Shown here piece by piece: positions 48,480-59,500 of a stretch of 64,000 bases of DNA (position 1 is the stretch's first letter; the number at the start of each line of letters is the position of its first letter). The notes under the pieces are model-generated. The model had not been told where the DNA came from. It ran no database searches and saw only the letters and a list, made by a program, of their open reading frames with translations. Source of the stretch: Aspidiotus rigidus. Taxonomy: Eukaryota; Arthropoda; Insecta; Hemiptera; Diaspididae. Both the position numbers and the translations under genes were made by a program. Location: positions 1,798,001 through 1,862,000 of the forward strand of contig JAVHKY010000044.1 of the NCBI GenBank assembly GCA_035079385.1, given 5' to 3'.

Positions 48480-49180
48480 GTGTCTTTCTTCCATTTCAGT
48501 TGATGAACAAATTCAGTTGAGCAGAGCGTGTGAAATGTTTACACGACTCCATTCTGTATAATTCTTTCGTGTTTAGCTATCTTGACAGAGGCACTTTGCG
48601 TATTAGCACGTTCTCGAGCTCATTACTGAGGAGAAAACGGTGGTGTTCAAAGCAAAAAAGAAGACCGATCAAGAGGTTTTATGGGTCAAGCTGGATGCCA
48701 GACACTCCTTGCTCGAAAAATGGAAAGCAAGAATTGCTCAGAGTGCTCTGGGTAAATGGACGACCCGTGTGTTAATATGCGACGATGAAAGGATGAACCC
48801 AGGTTATGGTCTGCAAAACTTTCACAGGTGCTAAGCGGTCATGGCTTCTTCAACCAGTACCTTCATGAGAAGTTGAGGAAAGTTGAACAGGCAACGTGTT
48901 CGCGCTGCAATCAAGGGTAGGATGATGGACTGTAGCAAACCTTATTTGAGTGTGAGGCGTGGGGGCGTAAGCGCGGAAAGCTTATTCGGACTCTTCAAGA
49001 GATTGAGGTAGATGAAGCGCTTGCTTCGATTAGCCTGACAGCCGCCACATTCTAGGTCAGGTATCTTCATTTGTAGCCACAGTCGTGAAGAAGAAGATGG
49101 ACCTGAAATGGAATAGGCAAATGCATGACCACTTTATGGCTTACTCTACACCTGTATATTTTACAGACATGCAGTAAGAA
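48480..49180 (+). pseudogene. R1-like LINE, reverse transcriptase C-terminal fragment
   Basis: Plus-strand pieces in shifting frames match the region after the reverse transcriptase in R1-type LINEs. They are EEKTVVFKAKKKTDQEVLWV, then RIAQSALGKWTTRVLI (family pattern W......GRWT..LI), then LLSGHG-like text reading out as SGHGFFNQYLHEKLRK after frame changes (about 48830-48880). Last come an ATCSRCN...DDGLQQTLFEC knuckle and EAWGRKRGKLIRTLQEIEVD. The C..C.....H/Q.LFEC..W layout is the C-terminal zinc knuckle. Stops and frameshifts show it is dead and 5'-truncated. Confidence 0.78.
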
Positions 49181-49664
49181 AAGGGAGGTTAATCGAGTCC
49201 GAAGGAATAATAATAAGAAAAACTCAAGAGCGGGTGATGTCGTGTTTTCTTAAGTTTTGCGAGCCTGTGGGCACTGCAGCTTGGTGGTTTGTAAGAAGAG
49301 GAGAGGGTTCGCCGAGGAGATTCTTCCAACATTGAAGTTATACTCGAGGAGTCGATTCCGGTGTTGGAGGAAACAAAATTAACGCATACGCGCAACCCGT
49401 ACTCACACCACTATGGAGGACGGGTGGTGCGGCACGTGCGACAAAAGCGAGTGCTCTTGACTTTTCTTTGGTCGTTGAAGAGTATGCTGTCTATGCGTAC
49501 CTCTTCCATAGCTAGTTTGAAGGATCACCATCAGCTCTTCTTTAAGAGCATATCATGCCGAGGGGACGCCACCCACACGAAAATTCGTGAGAACGGTAGA
49601 GCGTTCTTACGTGTATAATATGTAGGAATATATTTTGAATTGACCTAACCTAACCTTTCTCTGG

Positions 49665-49985
49665 ACCACCAGTTTCTTCAGGTTACCCGAGAGTCTACGG
49701 ATGATGTGGCCGAAAAATTTCAGAATTTGTTAGTCACAAATAGTGGATAGTCTAGTGCTTGTATTCAGTTTGTTGATAATGGATAAGTTTGTCCGTCTCG
49801 CTGTCCACGGGATTCTCAAAAGACGTCGGTATGCCCTTCTCTCAAAGACATCAATGCTTCGCCTGTCGGCCATTTTTATTGTCCACCTCTCAGCTCCATA
49901 TAACAACATTGGAAACACGAGCGAGCGCAGCAGCCTCAACTTGGTTCGGCGGGTGATTCCGGCATCCTAGGTCAAGGTCATTGAT
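49665..49985 (-). pseudogene. LINE reverse transcriptase C-terminal fragment (CR1/Dong-like)
   Basis: The minus strand encodes MRLLRSLVFPMLLYGAERWT, then RRSIDVFERRAYRRLLRIPW, TARRTN and, after one stop, QILKFFGHIIRRLSGNLKKL. The order LV.P.LLYG.E.WT, F...C.R..L.I.W, R.TN and L.FFGH..RR is the thumb and C-terminal region of LINE reverse transcriptases often annotated as craniofacial development protein 2-like in arthropods. Only one stop codon interrupts this fragment, so it is fairly young. It could belong to the same family as the relic at 2925-3545. It lies head to tail with, but on the opposite strand from, the R1-like relic. Confidence 0.83.
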
Positions 49986-49989
49986 GACG

Positions 49990-52224
49990 TCATAAAGCGT
50001 CGCGTCACGTTACGCAGATTTTGGATTGACCCCTAGTCCAAAGACGTATATGCATGTCAAAGTCACGCAGGATAATGTACCAGTGTACCACCTTGTGGTT
50101 GTGGACTGACAGATTAGGGTTGTCACTATCTGTGATTCAAGAAAATACTTTAAACTTTCGGGTTCGTGTTCCAGTCTCGAACACATCTTCGATTACGCTT
50201 TTTATTCGAACGAGTGGATGATCCGCCGCCCTTACATACTCGTAAATTAGGTACTTCCGTTTTCCGTCTGGATTTTAGAATTGTGTATTTTTATTTTTCC
50301 CTTATCGAAAATAATCCAACGCGATAATAATTTATTTAAATTTTATCTCTTACTAGCGGCTGGCTGTGTGTTGAGTAGATATCTGTGTTTTATAGCGCGT
50401 AGATGTAAGATGAACCATTTCCCTCACATTTTCATTTTCCAGACTTGGGACTGGCAGAATTCAACATACACAAACTGTATTCTGGTATGTTTAGAAATGG
50501 TTAGCATGCAAAGCGTGAAAAAGAGGTTAAAAGTTTCCCATAACCAAGAGATAATAAATTATTAAGAATGACTTAATGCGTGAAGCCTGTATCGCAGCAG
50601 AATACAGACAAATCCATTGACATTTTACCAGTGTCTAAGAAAATACACAGACAACAGGTAACAAAAGGGTCATTTCCGTTAGCCCACAACCAGTGCAGTG
50701 CGTGTCTAGAAATTGGTTCCTGTATGAGATAGGTAGGTACCGGATGTAAAACCCTGTATGTAGGTGGTTTTAAAACTGTGAATAAAATAACTACCTACGT
50801 ATTATGAAAGTACAGCGAATACTGTAGTCACAAAATTTCTTGCTAAAAATCTGGGATCGGGCTCATTCGAAAGGAAATTGTTCTCTTCAATTTTTCATAA
50901 AAATGAGTAAAACTCGAGTTATCACGATAACTTAATTTTTAAAACTGCGCCGCTCAACGCGTTTGAAGGGTTGGAACAACGCGCGTACGTCTAAGGTACA
51001 GCGAGAAGCAAATTCAGTACTCAATAATTCCCGTTTTTCCCTAATTTTTTCGCCCCCTACTCCACCTCGGGGGAGTCAGAACGTCGAAATTTATTCAAAA
51101 ACCTGACCCAAATAAAGCGAAATTTTTCAAAAAAAATTCCAGGTCAATAGGTGAAGGCGTTCGTAAGTTATGGACATTCATACATACAGATATACAGACA
51201 AACATTCTACTTTATATATTAGATTTCTCACGAAGATTTGGTCTCACTTTTCCTTCGCAAGACGAAAGAAAAAGAAAAAAGGATTATTGATAAGGACCCT
51301 ATTTGCTGATATTGTTATTCGGTTCTTCTTGGTGATCATTTGTGGAAAATCACATTTCAAATACATGATTTAGGTTCTGAATTTAATTACTCTGAGTTAG
51401 AAATCACAAAAGTGGGCAGAAAGTCTTGTACTTCGTATCACGGTGAAATTAATGAAAAATGGCTGGAAAAACTTCAAGGTGGAAAGAGTATGTCTGTAAA
51501 ATTATATTCATATATTCGAAGGATAATTTCAGAGTTCGAAGTCAAGTAAAAGGTTATACGCAATAACTTTCCATGATTTTCATTATTAGGGACCCTGGAG
51601 TTATATCGTAATTTTTTCATAATAAGCTATAGCGCCAACTTTTGCTCCCTCTTCTTTCGCAATATTTAATCATTTTTCTTTTCCCACTACCTTGCCACAC
51701 ACCTATTCCATTGTAATGAAATTTCAGGAAGTGTTTTCGATGTGCAACGCAGCACAGTAATAATGATGACAGTATAATTTTTACCGCGTGCCGAGGAAGT
51801 AATTACACTCATAGTGCCCCGTTGGGTAGATATTATGAAAAATGATCTCGAAAAGACTGTTATATTGTGTATGAGTGTGTTTGTGGTCTCGTAATGTAGT
51901 AAAAAAACAGTCGCGTTGGCTCAGAAAAAAAAAAAATTGGTGATAATAATAATGATGATGATGATTATCGTAACTTATTGAAGTTATTCTTCGTCCTCTT
52001 TTCCGTAGTTATTTCCGGAACGTTAAACGGTAACAGATGCTGCCCTTTTCAGACCCATAAATGTCCTCGTTAATTCGTAATGTCAGGTGAATCTTCTTTT
52101 TTCTGAATGGGTTCTTGACATTTTTAATTGCAAACTCGAAACGTGTCCTATTATATAACTAACATACTCTTAATATGTATCGTAAATTAATTTTCTTCGT
52201 ATTTTATAACGTTTTCTGTTACAG
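49990..52224. other. ADAM intron: no gene; likely transposon tails
   Basis: The stretch at 50950-51215 ends TTATGGACATTCATACATAC and a run of ACATA/AGATA units, which looks like the 3' tail of a retroelement or Helitron-type repeat, but no coding part is attached. The frame at 50281-50565 has a hydrophobic start and no recognisable domain. Confidence 0.45.
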
Positions 52225-52304
52225 ATGGGAAAGCATTATCACCACACGTCTCTTTTGATAAAGGCGTTCAGTCATAAATTTCGTCTCGATTTGGAGCTGA
52301 ATAC
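52225..52304 (+). CDS. mmd: ADAM (mind-meld-like) exon c
   Basis: Acceptor TTTTCTGTTACAG, donor GTAAGC, 80 bp. It begins in phase 0, matching the end of exon b, and encodes [20 protein letters not shown] then [28 protein letters not shown] is the conserved prodomain core of insect mind-meld proteins. It ends on two bases (AC) that the next exon completes to a threonine codon. Confidence 0.92.
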
Positions 52305-53953
52305 GTAAGCGACTTTTCATTTACTACGTATTTCTTTTCTATAATATCCTGTACTATAGGAGGGGGTATGGCGCTCAACAGCAACGGTGGTGTTTTCTTG
52401 TTATTCATTGAAAATCGCGACGACCTTCCAACAATTTTGTGCCCTACGTAAATTGCCTATCGCGTCATCGAAAAGTGCCTTTGCTAGTTAAAGAAAACTT
52501 TTACTTTCCATCATCGCTTTGCCATTTTTTTATTTCTCAAGAAAAATATTACCGACGCTGTATTCTGCGCGTACCTCTTTTAATACCATTCCCAGAAACG
52601 TCGAATCTCCTCTTTTATGGCTGTTTGAAGGAAGAAAAAATTATCAAGTTCGTAGGTCTAGTAAGGGCGTCGATATAGTATGAGATTGTTATGCTTTTGA
52701 TATTCTCAAAAGGGTTGTATATATGGATTAGGTTATAATAATATCGACGTTGGAAAGCAATCGAAGTTTTTCCCTTTTTCTCGAGAAATATTTTTCCTCG
52801 ACTTAGAAACGCTATACGAGAGCGAGAGAAAGAGAGAGAGAGAGAGAGGTTCGCTTGTGAAATGGAAATTTTCCTCACTAGTACGGCTCGTGCCACGCCA
52901 CATAATTCCGAAATAACGACATCGGAATTCTTAACGATAATATATTTCTACCATAAGAAGCGTATAATTGGTTTTTAACCTGAAGAAATGTTCGAGGAGG
53001 GAATTTACGTGGGGGGGGGGGGAGAAGAACGGGATATTTTCAGTAATACTTTTTGCGCCGTTGGTTTAGTTTTCAAATGAAATACTATCGCGGAATTTTG
53101 AAAGTGAAGATCGAATAGCCGATGGCAGTAACTATGTAGCTTACGGGTAAAAATATTATTATATTCTTTGTGTATTCAAAAATATTAATCTTGATGGTGA
53201 GTCTGAGAACGGTATCCAGGTACTTTCCAACTATGTAAGAATAACAAAGAGAAGTCCGTTGTTTGAAAACGTTACGACTCTTTTCGAAGTTATAATCTAG
53301 AGAAATTTGAAACATTTTACCCATTCTACATAATGTCGCGAAAGATGGAAACCAATTATTTTCCGAATTCAGGATTTCAAAATAGAATTTTTCTTTCCCT
53401 TTTACTCGGTTTGGATAACAAAATTTGATATTGAAAATAGACAATTCAGAGAAATAGGCAAGTTCGATGAAAATTCGAGGCACAACTATTTTACTCATGA
53501 AACATATTGTTATTTTCTTTTCGATCGTCAAATTAAGGCGGTATCTTCAAAGTTACCTCGTGTGAAAACCGTTATCAATCTTCGGGTGATTCTATATTCA
53601 AAATGTTATTTTGCTCAAAAAAGTTTTCTATGTGTAATTTTAATTCCTCTTCCACCTTGAGTTTTGGTTCTGCTAATGAAGGCGACGTCAAATGAAGTTC
53701 TTCGATTCATGTAGTTCCCTAAATGGTCCAAAATAAAGATACTTGTTTGATTTTTCTTTGCTGACGATACTTCAACACAAAATTAGTATGACAAATCTTT
53801 CTTTTTTCGTTTCTGATCAAAATTTAAAAAATTATCGTTTGCAATTTGGGTGCTGAACTCACTTTATTCGTACCTCTTCCTCCCTTTGCTTTCTCTTTCC
53901 GTACAAAAAATTCTCGTTATTAACCGGAAATTCATTTTTATGAGTGTTTATTG
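52305..53953. other. ADAM intron: no gene recognised
   Basis: Contains (AG)n near 52825-52850 and a G9-10 run near 53012. The 148-codon minus-strand frame at 53085-53531 has no methionine-led domain I recognise, no splice partner and a low-complexity Ile/Phe-rich make-up. Confidence 0.5.
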
Positions 53954-54288
53954 TTCCTTAACGAAGTTAAACGAGGAACGCAGGGAACCTGTTTTATGAG
54001 TCAAATTGGTTTTGATATTGAGAATTCAAGCAAACCTAGACTTAGTATAAAGCTAGTGTGAAGGAAGCCCAGATCTACTGTAAACCTAGTATAAAATAGG
54101 ACGTCATCGGTGACCTGGACCTATTTTAGGAATTCAAAATTTATAGGTCGAGAGTTGATATTTTTTGGAGTCCCTCTCCTATCATACCTCGAGTCAAAAT
54201 TTTTCCAAGTTTTTTGGCGGACAGCACACAGCGAAATGCGCACGGCGATTTTCTCAAATACTCCCCCATAAAACAGGTTCCCTGTTAA
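53954..54288 (+). mobile_element. Helentron-like element, copy B (short)
   Basis: Starts TTCCTTAACGAAGTTAAACG, with AGGGAACCTGTTTTATG at 53982-53998 and its perfect inverse at 54267-54283, ending CTGTTAAAA. The left unique block (ATTGAGAATTCAAGCAAACC) matches copy A. Only one to two minisatellite units remain (54150-54200), so this is the compact form of the family at about 335 bp. Confidence 0.85.
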
Positions 54289-54392
54289 AACGTTCGATGT
54301 CTACTGTCCTACCGGCTAGTTCTAGTCTCCAGAGGAAGTGGGATTTATTTGGGAAAGTGTCGTTCGGGAAAATATCCAGATACCCATGACCT

Positions 54393-54713
54393 ATTAATAA
54401 GGAACCTGTTCTCTGAAGGTTTTTTTGAGAATTTGCCGTGCGCCGTGAGAAAACTTGGAAAAATTTCGACTCTCGAGCTATATATGACATGAGAGGGACT
54501 TGTAAAAATTTCCGAGCTATATATGATAGGCCCTAAAATAGGTCCAAGACACTGATGATAGCCTATTTTATATTAGGTTTATAGTAGGCCTAGGAGTCCT
54601 TCATACTCGCTTTATACTAAGTTCAGGCTTGCATAAATTCTTAATACCAAAATCAATTTGACTCGTAGAATAGGTTCCCTGCGTTCCTCGTTTAACTTCG
54701 TTAAGGAAGCCGT
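54393..54713 (-). mobile_element. Helentron-like element, copy C, inverted relative to copy B
   Basis: Read on the minus strand it begins CGACGGCTTCCTTAACGAAG at 54713, carries the same left block as copies A and B, two minisatellite units and a GCGCACGGC remnant. It ends near AGAACAGGTTCCTTATTAA, a worn form of the usual right end. Copies B and C lie tail to tail about 100 bp apart. Confidence 0.82.
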
Positions 54714-55329
54714 CGTTTTTTAATTCCGATCTACGAGCTACATTAATATCATGTCGGGAGGGATATTTGGTGAAATTCCAACTTTAATGTTTATATTAGG
54801 AAAAGTGGGGACAGCGAAAAATTATTCTTAAATTAACTTTATTCAATATTCTTTATGAACATGCGAACTTCCAAAATTCAAGTCATATTTGCCTACCTAT
54901 TATGGACATTTCTTTGTGGCAATAGTAGGCGTTTACAACCGCTCATTAAGGCTTTTATGCCTTTCTTTCACAAATTGGAACATCTCAATTTTAGTTGGAA
55001 TAATTGTTTGCCATGCTTCCTAATTTTTTCGGTGGGTCAATAATTATTCTATATGAAAAAATCTTTACATAAAACAACTTTGGGTCCATCTTTTCATCTA
55101 GTCCTTGGGAATTTCCGTGCAAGTTCATTCCCTCTGAATGAATGTATACGAATAAATATTTGTAAAATATCGAAGTACTGCGTTATGACTTATCTACTTG
55201 TACTTCAAAAAAGAAAAATCAATGGTGAGCTTGTTGTGTTCATTGGTCTGTATAAGCTAATGTTAGTCAATACTGTTTTGCCAATGAAGACTTTGGTTTA
55301 CTGACATTTTCCTTTTAATTTATTTGCAG
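54714..55329. other. ADAM intron: no gene recognised
   Basis: AT-rich DNA with short chance frames. It carries the branch point and acceptor of the next ADAM exon at its end. Confidence 0.5.
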
Positions 55330-55399
55330 GCAGTTATTGGCACCAAATCTAATGCAAAAACATTATTTACCTCATGGAGCCGAGCAAGTATCGAAACAG
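55330..55399 (+). CDS. mmd: ADAM (mind-meld-like) exon d
   Basis: Acceptor ATTTATTTGCAG, donor GTGAGT, 70 bp. The first base completes the split threonine codon from exon c. It then encodes QLLAPNLMQKHYLPHGAEQV ending SKQ, matching the QLL.PN...KHY pattern of the mind-meld prodomain, and ends in phase 0. Confidence 0.92.
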
Positions 55400-55557
55400 G
55401 TGAGTTGACTTTTTCATTTTTTTATATAATGGGCAAATTGCATTTTATCTTTGAAGGATTATTTCTCATCTTGGACTATTGGATTGCTACAGCATATTTA
55501 CGACCAACTTCTGATGATGAAACGAAAATATAATCTTAAGATCCTATTTGTTTGCAG

Positions 55558-55704
55558 GAAATCGAACATTGCTATTACCACGGCACTGTAAAAGATATTC
55601 CAGGAGCGACGGCTGCCTTTCATACGTGTAACGGAATCTCTGGCGTCATCCATATTGGAAATGAGACGTTCGTCATTCACCCGTTTTATGGTGGCGATCT
55701 AGCG
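55558..55704 (+). CDS. mmd: ADAM (mind-meld-like) exon e, core of the prodomain
   Basis: Acceptor TTGTTTGCAG, donor GTAAGC, 147 bp, 49 codons, phase 0 at both ends. [20 protein letters not shown] and [20 protein letters not shown] are the hallmark of the reprolysin-family propeptide (CYYHG.V...P.S.A....C.GI.G.I.......I.P). The [15 protein letters not shown] ending and the N-glycosylation site NET are typical of insect mind-meld. This is the most diagnostic exon of the gene. Confidence 0.96.
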
Positions 55705-56149
55705 GTAAGCTGTGATACTATTACTATTTTAATATCATTCGAAGATTACAGTAGAACTTCGATCCTTGTGAAAGAATTCTAAATTTCTACAAAGGGTGAA
55801 ACGAAAAAAAATATTTCTTGCAAATATTTATACTCCATGTTTCATGAAGTCTTTTTGGCTTGGTTGTAAAATTTTATGATGCCGAAAAAACTCGACTAGT
55901 ATGAGTGGTTCCACATGGCCTAAGGATAGATTTTATTACTTGACGTGGATTGATGGTATACTTAATAGTAATTCAACTTCGTGACGATTATTTCCCCTAT
56001 GATATTCTCCCATATTTTCCCTACGATAATGCGCGAGTTTCCATGTATACTTATGAAGAATAAGAAGAAATCCGAAAATTTACATCCAAAAGAAATGTAA
56101 ATAGTGTAATTCACTGCGATTTTGTCCAACCGTCTCGAAGTTCAACTTA

Positions 56150-56348
56150 TAGATAAGGATAGAAGAGGCACCACCACGAGGAAATAATCTCCTGACCCTA
56201 GTGGGAATCGAACCCGCGACCTTACGTTTTCGTGACGAGTGCGATAACCCCTACGCTACCAGGTCCTTAGATTAGATCGTCATATTCCGCCTTCAGATGG
56301 AAGTTCCACTTGTGAATGAGAGGGTCCGAAGACCACAATACATTAGGC
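56150..56348 (-). mobile_element. tRNA-like interspersed repeat, copy 2
   Basis: Inverse of copy 1 at 14757. From the minus strand: CTAATGTATTGTGGTCTTCG, then CTGAAGGCGGAATATGACGA, then a tRNA-like core (56265-56191) with GTAGCGTAGGGGTTATCGCA, CTCGT/ACG anticodon arm and GGTCGCGGGTTCGATTCCCA, then CAGGAGATTATTTCCTCGTG and TTCTATCCTTATCTA. The B box here is closer to the tRNA consensus (GGTTCGATTCC) than in copy 1, but the T run after the core is broken by an A. It lies in ADAM intron e-f. Confidence 0.75.
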
Positions 56349-56432
56349 TTTTGCAAATGTATACTAAAGCTTATAGGAAAGAACCGTGAATCCCTGGAGG
56401 GGGGAGGTGAATAAAGGAAGACGGTAAAAGCG

Positions 56433-56558
56433 GATAAGGATAGAAGAAGAGCTATGACGAAAAATCTCCTGGCCCGAGCGGGAAACGAGAGGGCGCGGGT
56501 TTGATTTCCGCTCGGGCCAGGAGATTTTTTCCTCGTAGTGCCTCGCCTATTCTTACCT
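56433..56558. mobile_element. tRNA-like repeat, copy 3, folded back on itself
   Basis: The right half is the 3' end of the tRNA-like repeat on the plus strand: GGGCGCGGGTTTGATTTCCG, CTCGGGCCAGGAGATTTTTT, CCTCGTAGTGCCTC. The left half is the inverse of the same 3' end: GATAAGGATAGAAGAAGAGC and AAAATCTCCTGGCCCGAGCG. They meet around 56495 and form a long stem. It is a head-to-head joining of two truncated copies, or a hairpin formed during reverse transcription. Confidence 0.72.
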
Positions 56559-59500
56559 ATATGATTCTTGTGAACGTCCGCTCTTACCATCTTCCAAGTT
56601 CAGCTTATTTTTTTCTTCTTAAAATCGGATCGTTCGAGAATTACCAAATAGAACTTGTTTGTATTTTTATTCAATATTAAGATTGTCGAACTTAGAAGGA
56701 TTGTTGCGTATCGAAATGTAATGAGTGATCGAGCTTTTCGACCTAATCTCTTTTCGTTTCATCGTGACAAATCTTATCGTCACATAGACTTCGTTCAAGT
56801 ACAATTTTGTACGTTTTTCAAATAAAGTGATATTCAGAGACGTTTTTCTTCCTGATATATTACTTATTTGTTGACATTTTTCTCGTGGAAGGAGTCGTCG
56901 AGACGGTGTTAAAAATGCGTGCTTTGAATATGACTAGAAAAAATTGTGAACGAAATTTTTCTAAAACTTACGTCTTCACCAAAGACTTTGATGAACGAAA
57001 ATTGATTTTCTTTGCAATGATTTCGAGAGAAACTATTGAGAAAGGAAACTGTATTCACCTGATATGTCAAACCGAATTTCTTACAGTAAGAGTGATAAAA
57101 ATTTTCTCTTTCTTTCATTCCTTTTTCTTTTTTTTTTTTACTCCCTTAAAACTTCATTTTTCTGTCGAAAATTACTGTATTTGTAATTAAGTCGTGCCCG
57201 TTTTGCACATTATTATAACAAGCAGTAACTTATATTCAGAATCTATCCCGTGCATTGCCATCAGTCGATATAGGAATTGATTTCATTCCTTTCTCTTCCA
57301 TAACAACAATTGGAAAAGCGAATAATTCAAGTAGCCAAGCAACATTTTGCTCTCTTTGTGAATTTTTATAAAAACATTCTTTGGATTTAAAAACTGAGAG
57401 TACGTTTACACTCTGAAATCCTTTATTTAGGTGTTTTTTCTTGGAATGGATCGATTATATTTCTTGAAAAGAGTGATTGAACTTTGCGAGCAGATATATT
57501 CGAATAATGGATGCAAAATTCTAAAATACTCGTACCTCTTCGATACGTTTTGTGAAGAAAATTCATCAAAATTCATATAACGAAGTACAAAAACCCGCGA
57601 GAAAGATGTCGTACCCGTAGATGAGTTTTTTAGCTCCCTTCTCTCGCTCGTGTGAAATTACGAAATTATCTTCATTAAACAGTATCTCGTGTTGTCGAGC
57701 TGACAAAGATTTTCCTTTGAGAATAGGCCAACTTCGTAATATCGACGGCTTTTCTCGTCAGCTGCTTCGATCAGGCCGGGTAAGAAGAAAGCTTAAAATA
57801 CTTTACTATGTGCCTCAGTCGTCGCCGGGTTATTTATTCGATGAGAGAACAGAATAAGTTTATCGTGCGAATGTTGAATGAAAAGGCGGCGACGCGCGCG
57901 AGAATTTGTTCTCGCGCTTCGACAGCAATAAATTACCATCTTCGTACTTTCCGTGCACAAAAACGTTTGAAATTCGTCCCGAAAACTTTATTAATACTGC
58001 CGAAATTATTACACAAAATGGATCAGAGGACCTATAAAACGAGTCAAACTCGTTCGCGAGATCACCTTTCGAAGTTGGTTGCGTTGGTTGTCCGCGAAAA
58101 CTTCCTCATTGTCCTCTTGCTCAAATGCCAAAAGGTAGAGCTGTCTCCGCGAAGGTACCCGATAGTTAATTATTGCCAGGTTATTACAGGTCCACTTCGT
58201 TCTCTAACTCAAAACCATTTCAATTTTCCTGCTACTAATGGATAACTGGCTGACGTCTATCTATGTACGAGTAGGTACAGAATGTATACGCGCAGTGCAG
58301 AGGGGAAAAGGTTGAGCGCGATAAAGTTAACGTGTTGCCAGAGTCATTAGAAAAAAAGTTTTGTGAATTTCGCAAAATTGTCAACGTTTTATGGAAAACT
58401 TTATCAGACAGACGGAGTATTATTAAACAGTGCAGCGTCTAACAGTACAAAGGACATCAAGATAGATTGATCAGAGAATTGTGGAGCAGTGAAAGCGTAG
58501 CTATGCTGTGTGTGTTGAAAAAAAAAACAAAATCAAATTCTCTCCTTCTCGTTTTGTGTCAGAATTCTCTTCTCTTTCGGCCTCTCTCTTCTCTGCAATA
58601 ATATTTTTGCATTGAAAGGGAGTAACACAAATTTTTTGACATTGGTACGAGTATAGGTATATAGAAATGACGGAAAAATAATCTCTTCTCTCGGCTTTGT
58701 TTTTCGTATTTTTCTCATCCCTTCTTCATTCTATTGAAACAATTCTAGCACCCGTGCGAAATTGCGGGCTAATTTAATTTGCCAACGCTTCTCGGTCCAT
58801 CGACTCAGCTTCTATCGTATATCAACAAAATGATTCATTATATTGCCGTAGACTTGAAACAATTAAAATGGTATGGGGGCAGGTGGTGCGAAGAATATCT
58901 TTCTCGTTTTTTCTTAATTTCTCGAAAACATGGATTGACTGCAATTAATTCATTTTACGGTAAAACAGAGACGTTCGAGTGTTTTTTACGAAATTTCAGG
59001 AGGAAGTTTCGCGAGCGAATATTAATTGGGCCAGAACAGGTGCGCCTTTACGTCTAGACAGAAGATACTGAGGTTGTTTGTTTAACGATCTGACTGATAG
59101 ATTTCGTTGGCTTTGTTGGCTTCTGTTCCTTTTTTGTCGGATTTGTATTGCCCGTGACCGTGCACTAAATATTTCATTAAGGTTTTTTCTATTTGGAAAT
59201 CAGAAAGCTTCCGTACTCTTCCCCTGATTTGTGTACAAATATTTTTTGTATTAGTTAGATTTTCAACAGATGCGATCGTTATTTTAATAAGTACATCGAC
59301 TTATTATGTGTAAGAATGTCAAATGAGATGCAGAGATGACTAGAGGAACTACAACTTGGACGCGTGGAGATAATTAAGGAATTTAGTCGTTATAAAGTTA
59401 TTGTACAAAGCAAATAAATTCGTAGTCAAGACAAGTGAGGAAAAATGAGAAGACCTCAAGTTATGATCAGGGTTTTAGCTGACGCTGTGGACTTATGTCT

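Noticed and set aside
49640..49660. Telomere-like CCTAACCTAACC
   Set aside because: Only about two units of the insect telomere repeat; too short to mean an internal telomere site or telomeric retroelement.
53085..53531. 148-codon minus-strand frame as a gene
   Set aside because: Rich in Ile, Phe and Lys as expected from AT-rich DNA; no motif or exon structure.
57808..58245. 145-codon plus-strand frame as a gene
   Set aside because: No domain, no signal peptide, no splice partner, and basic low-information composition; likely chance within an intron.
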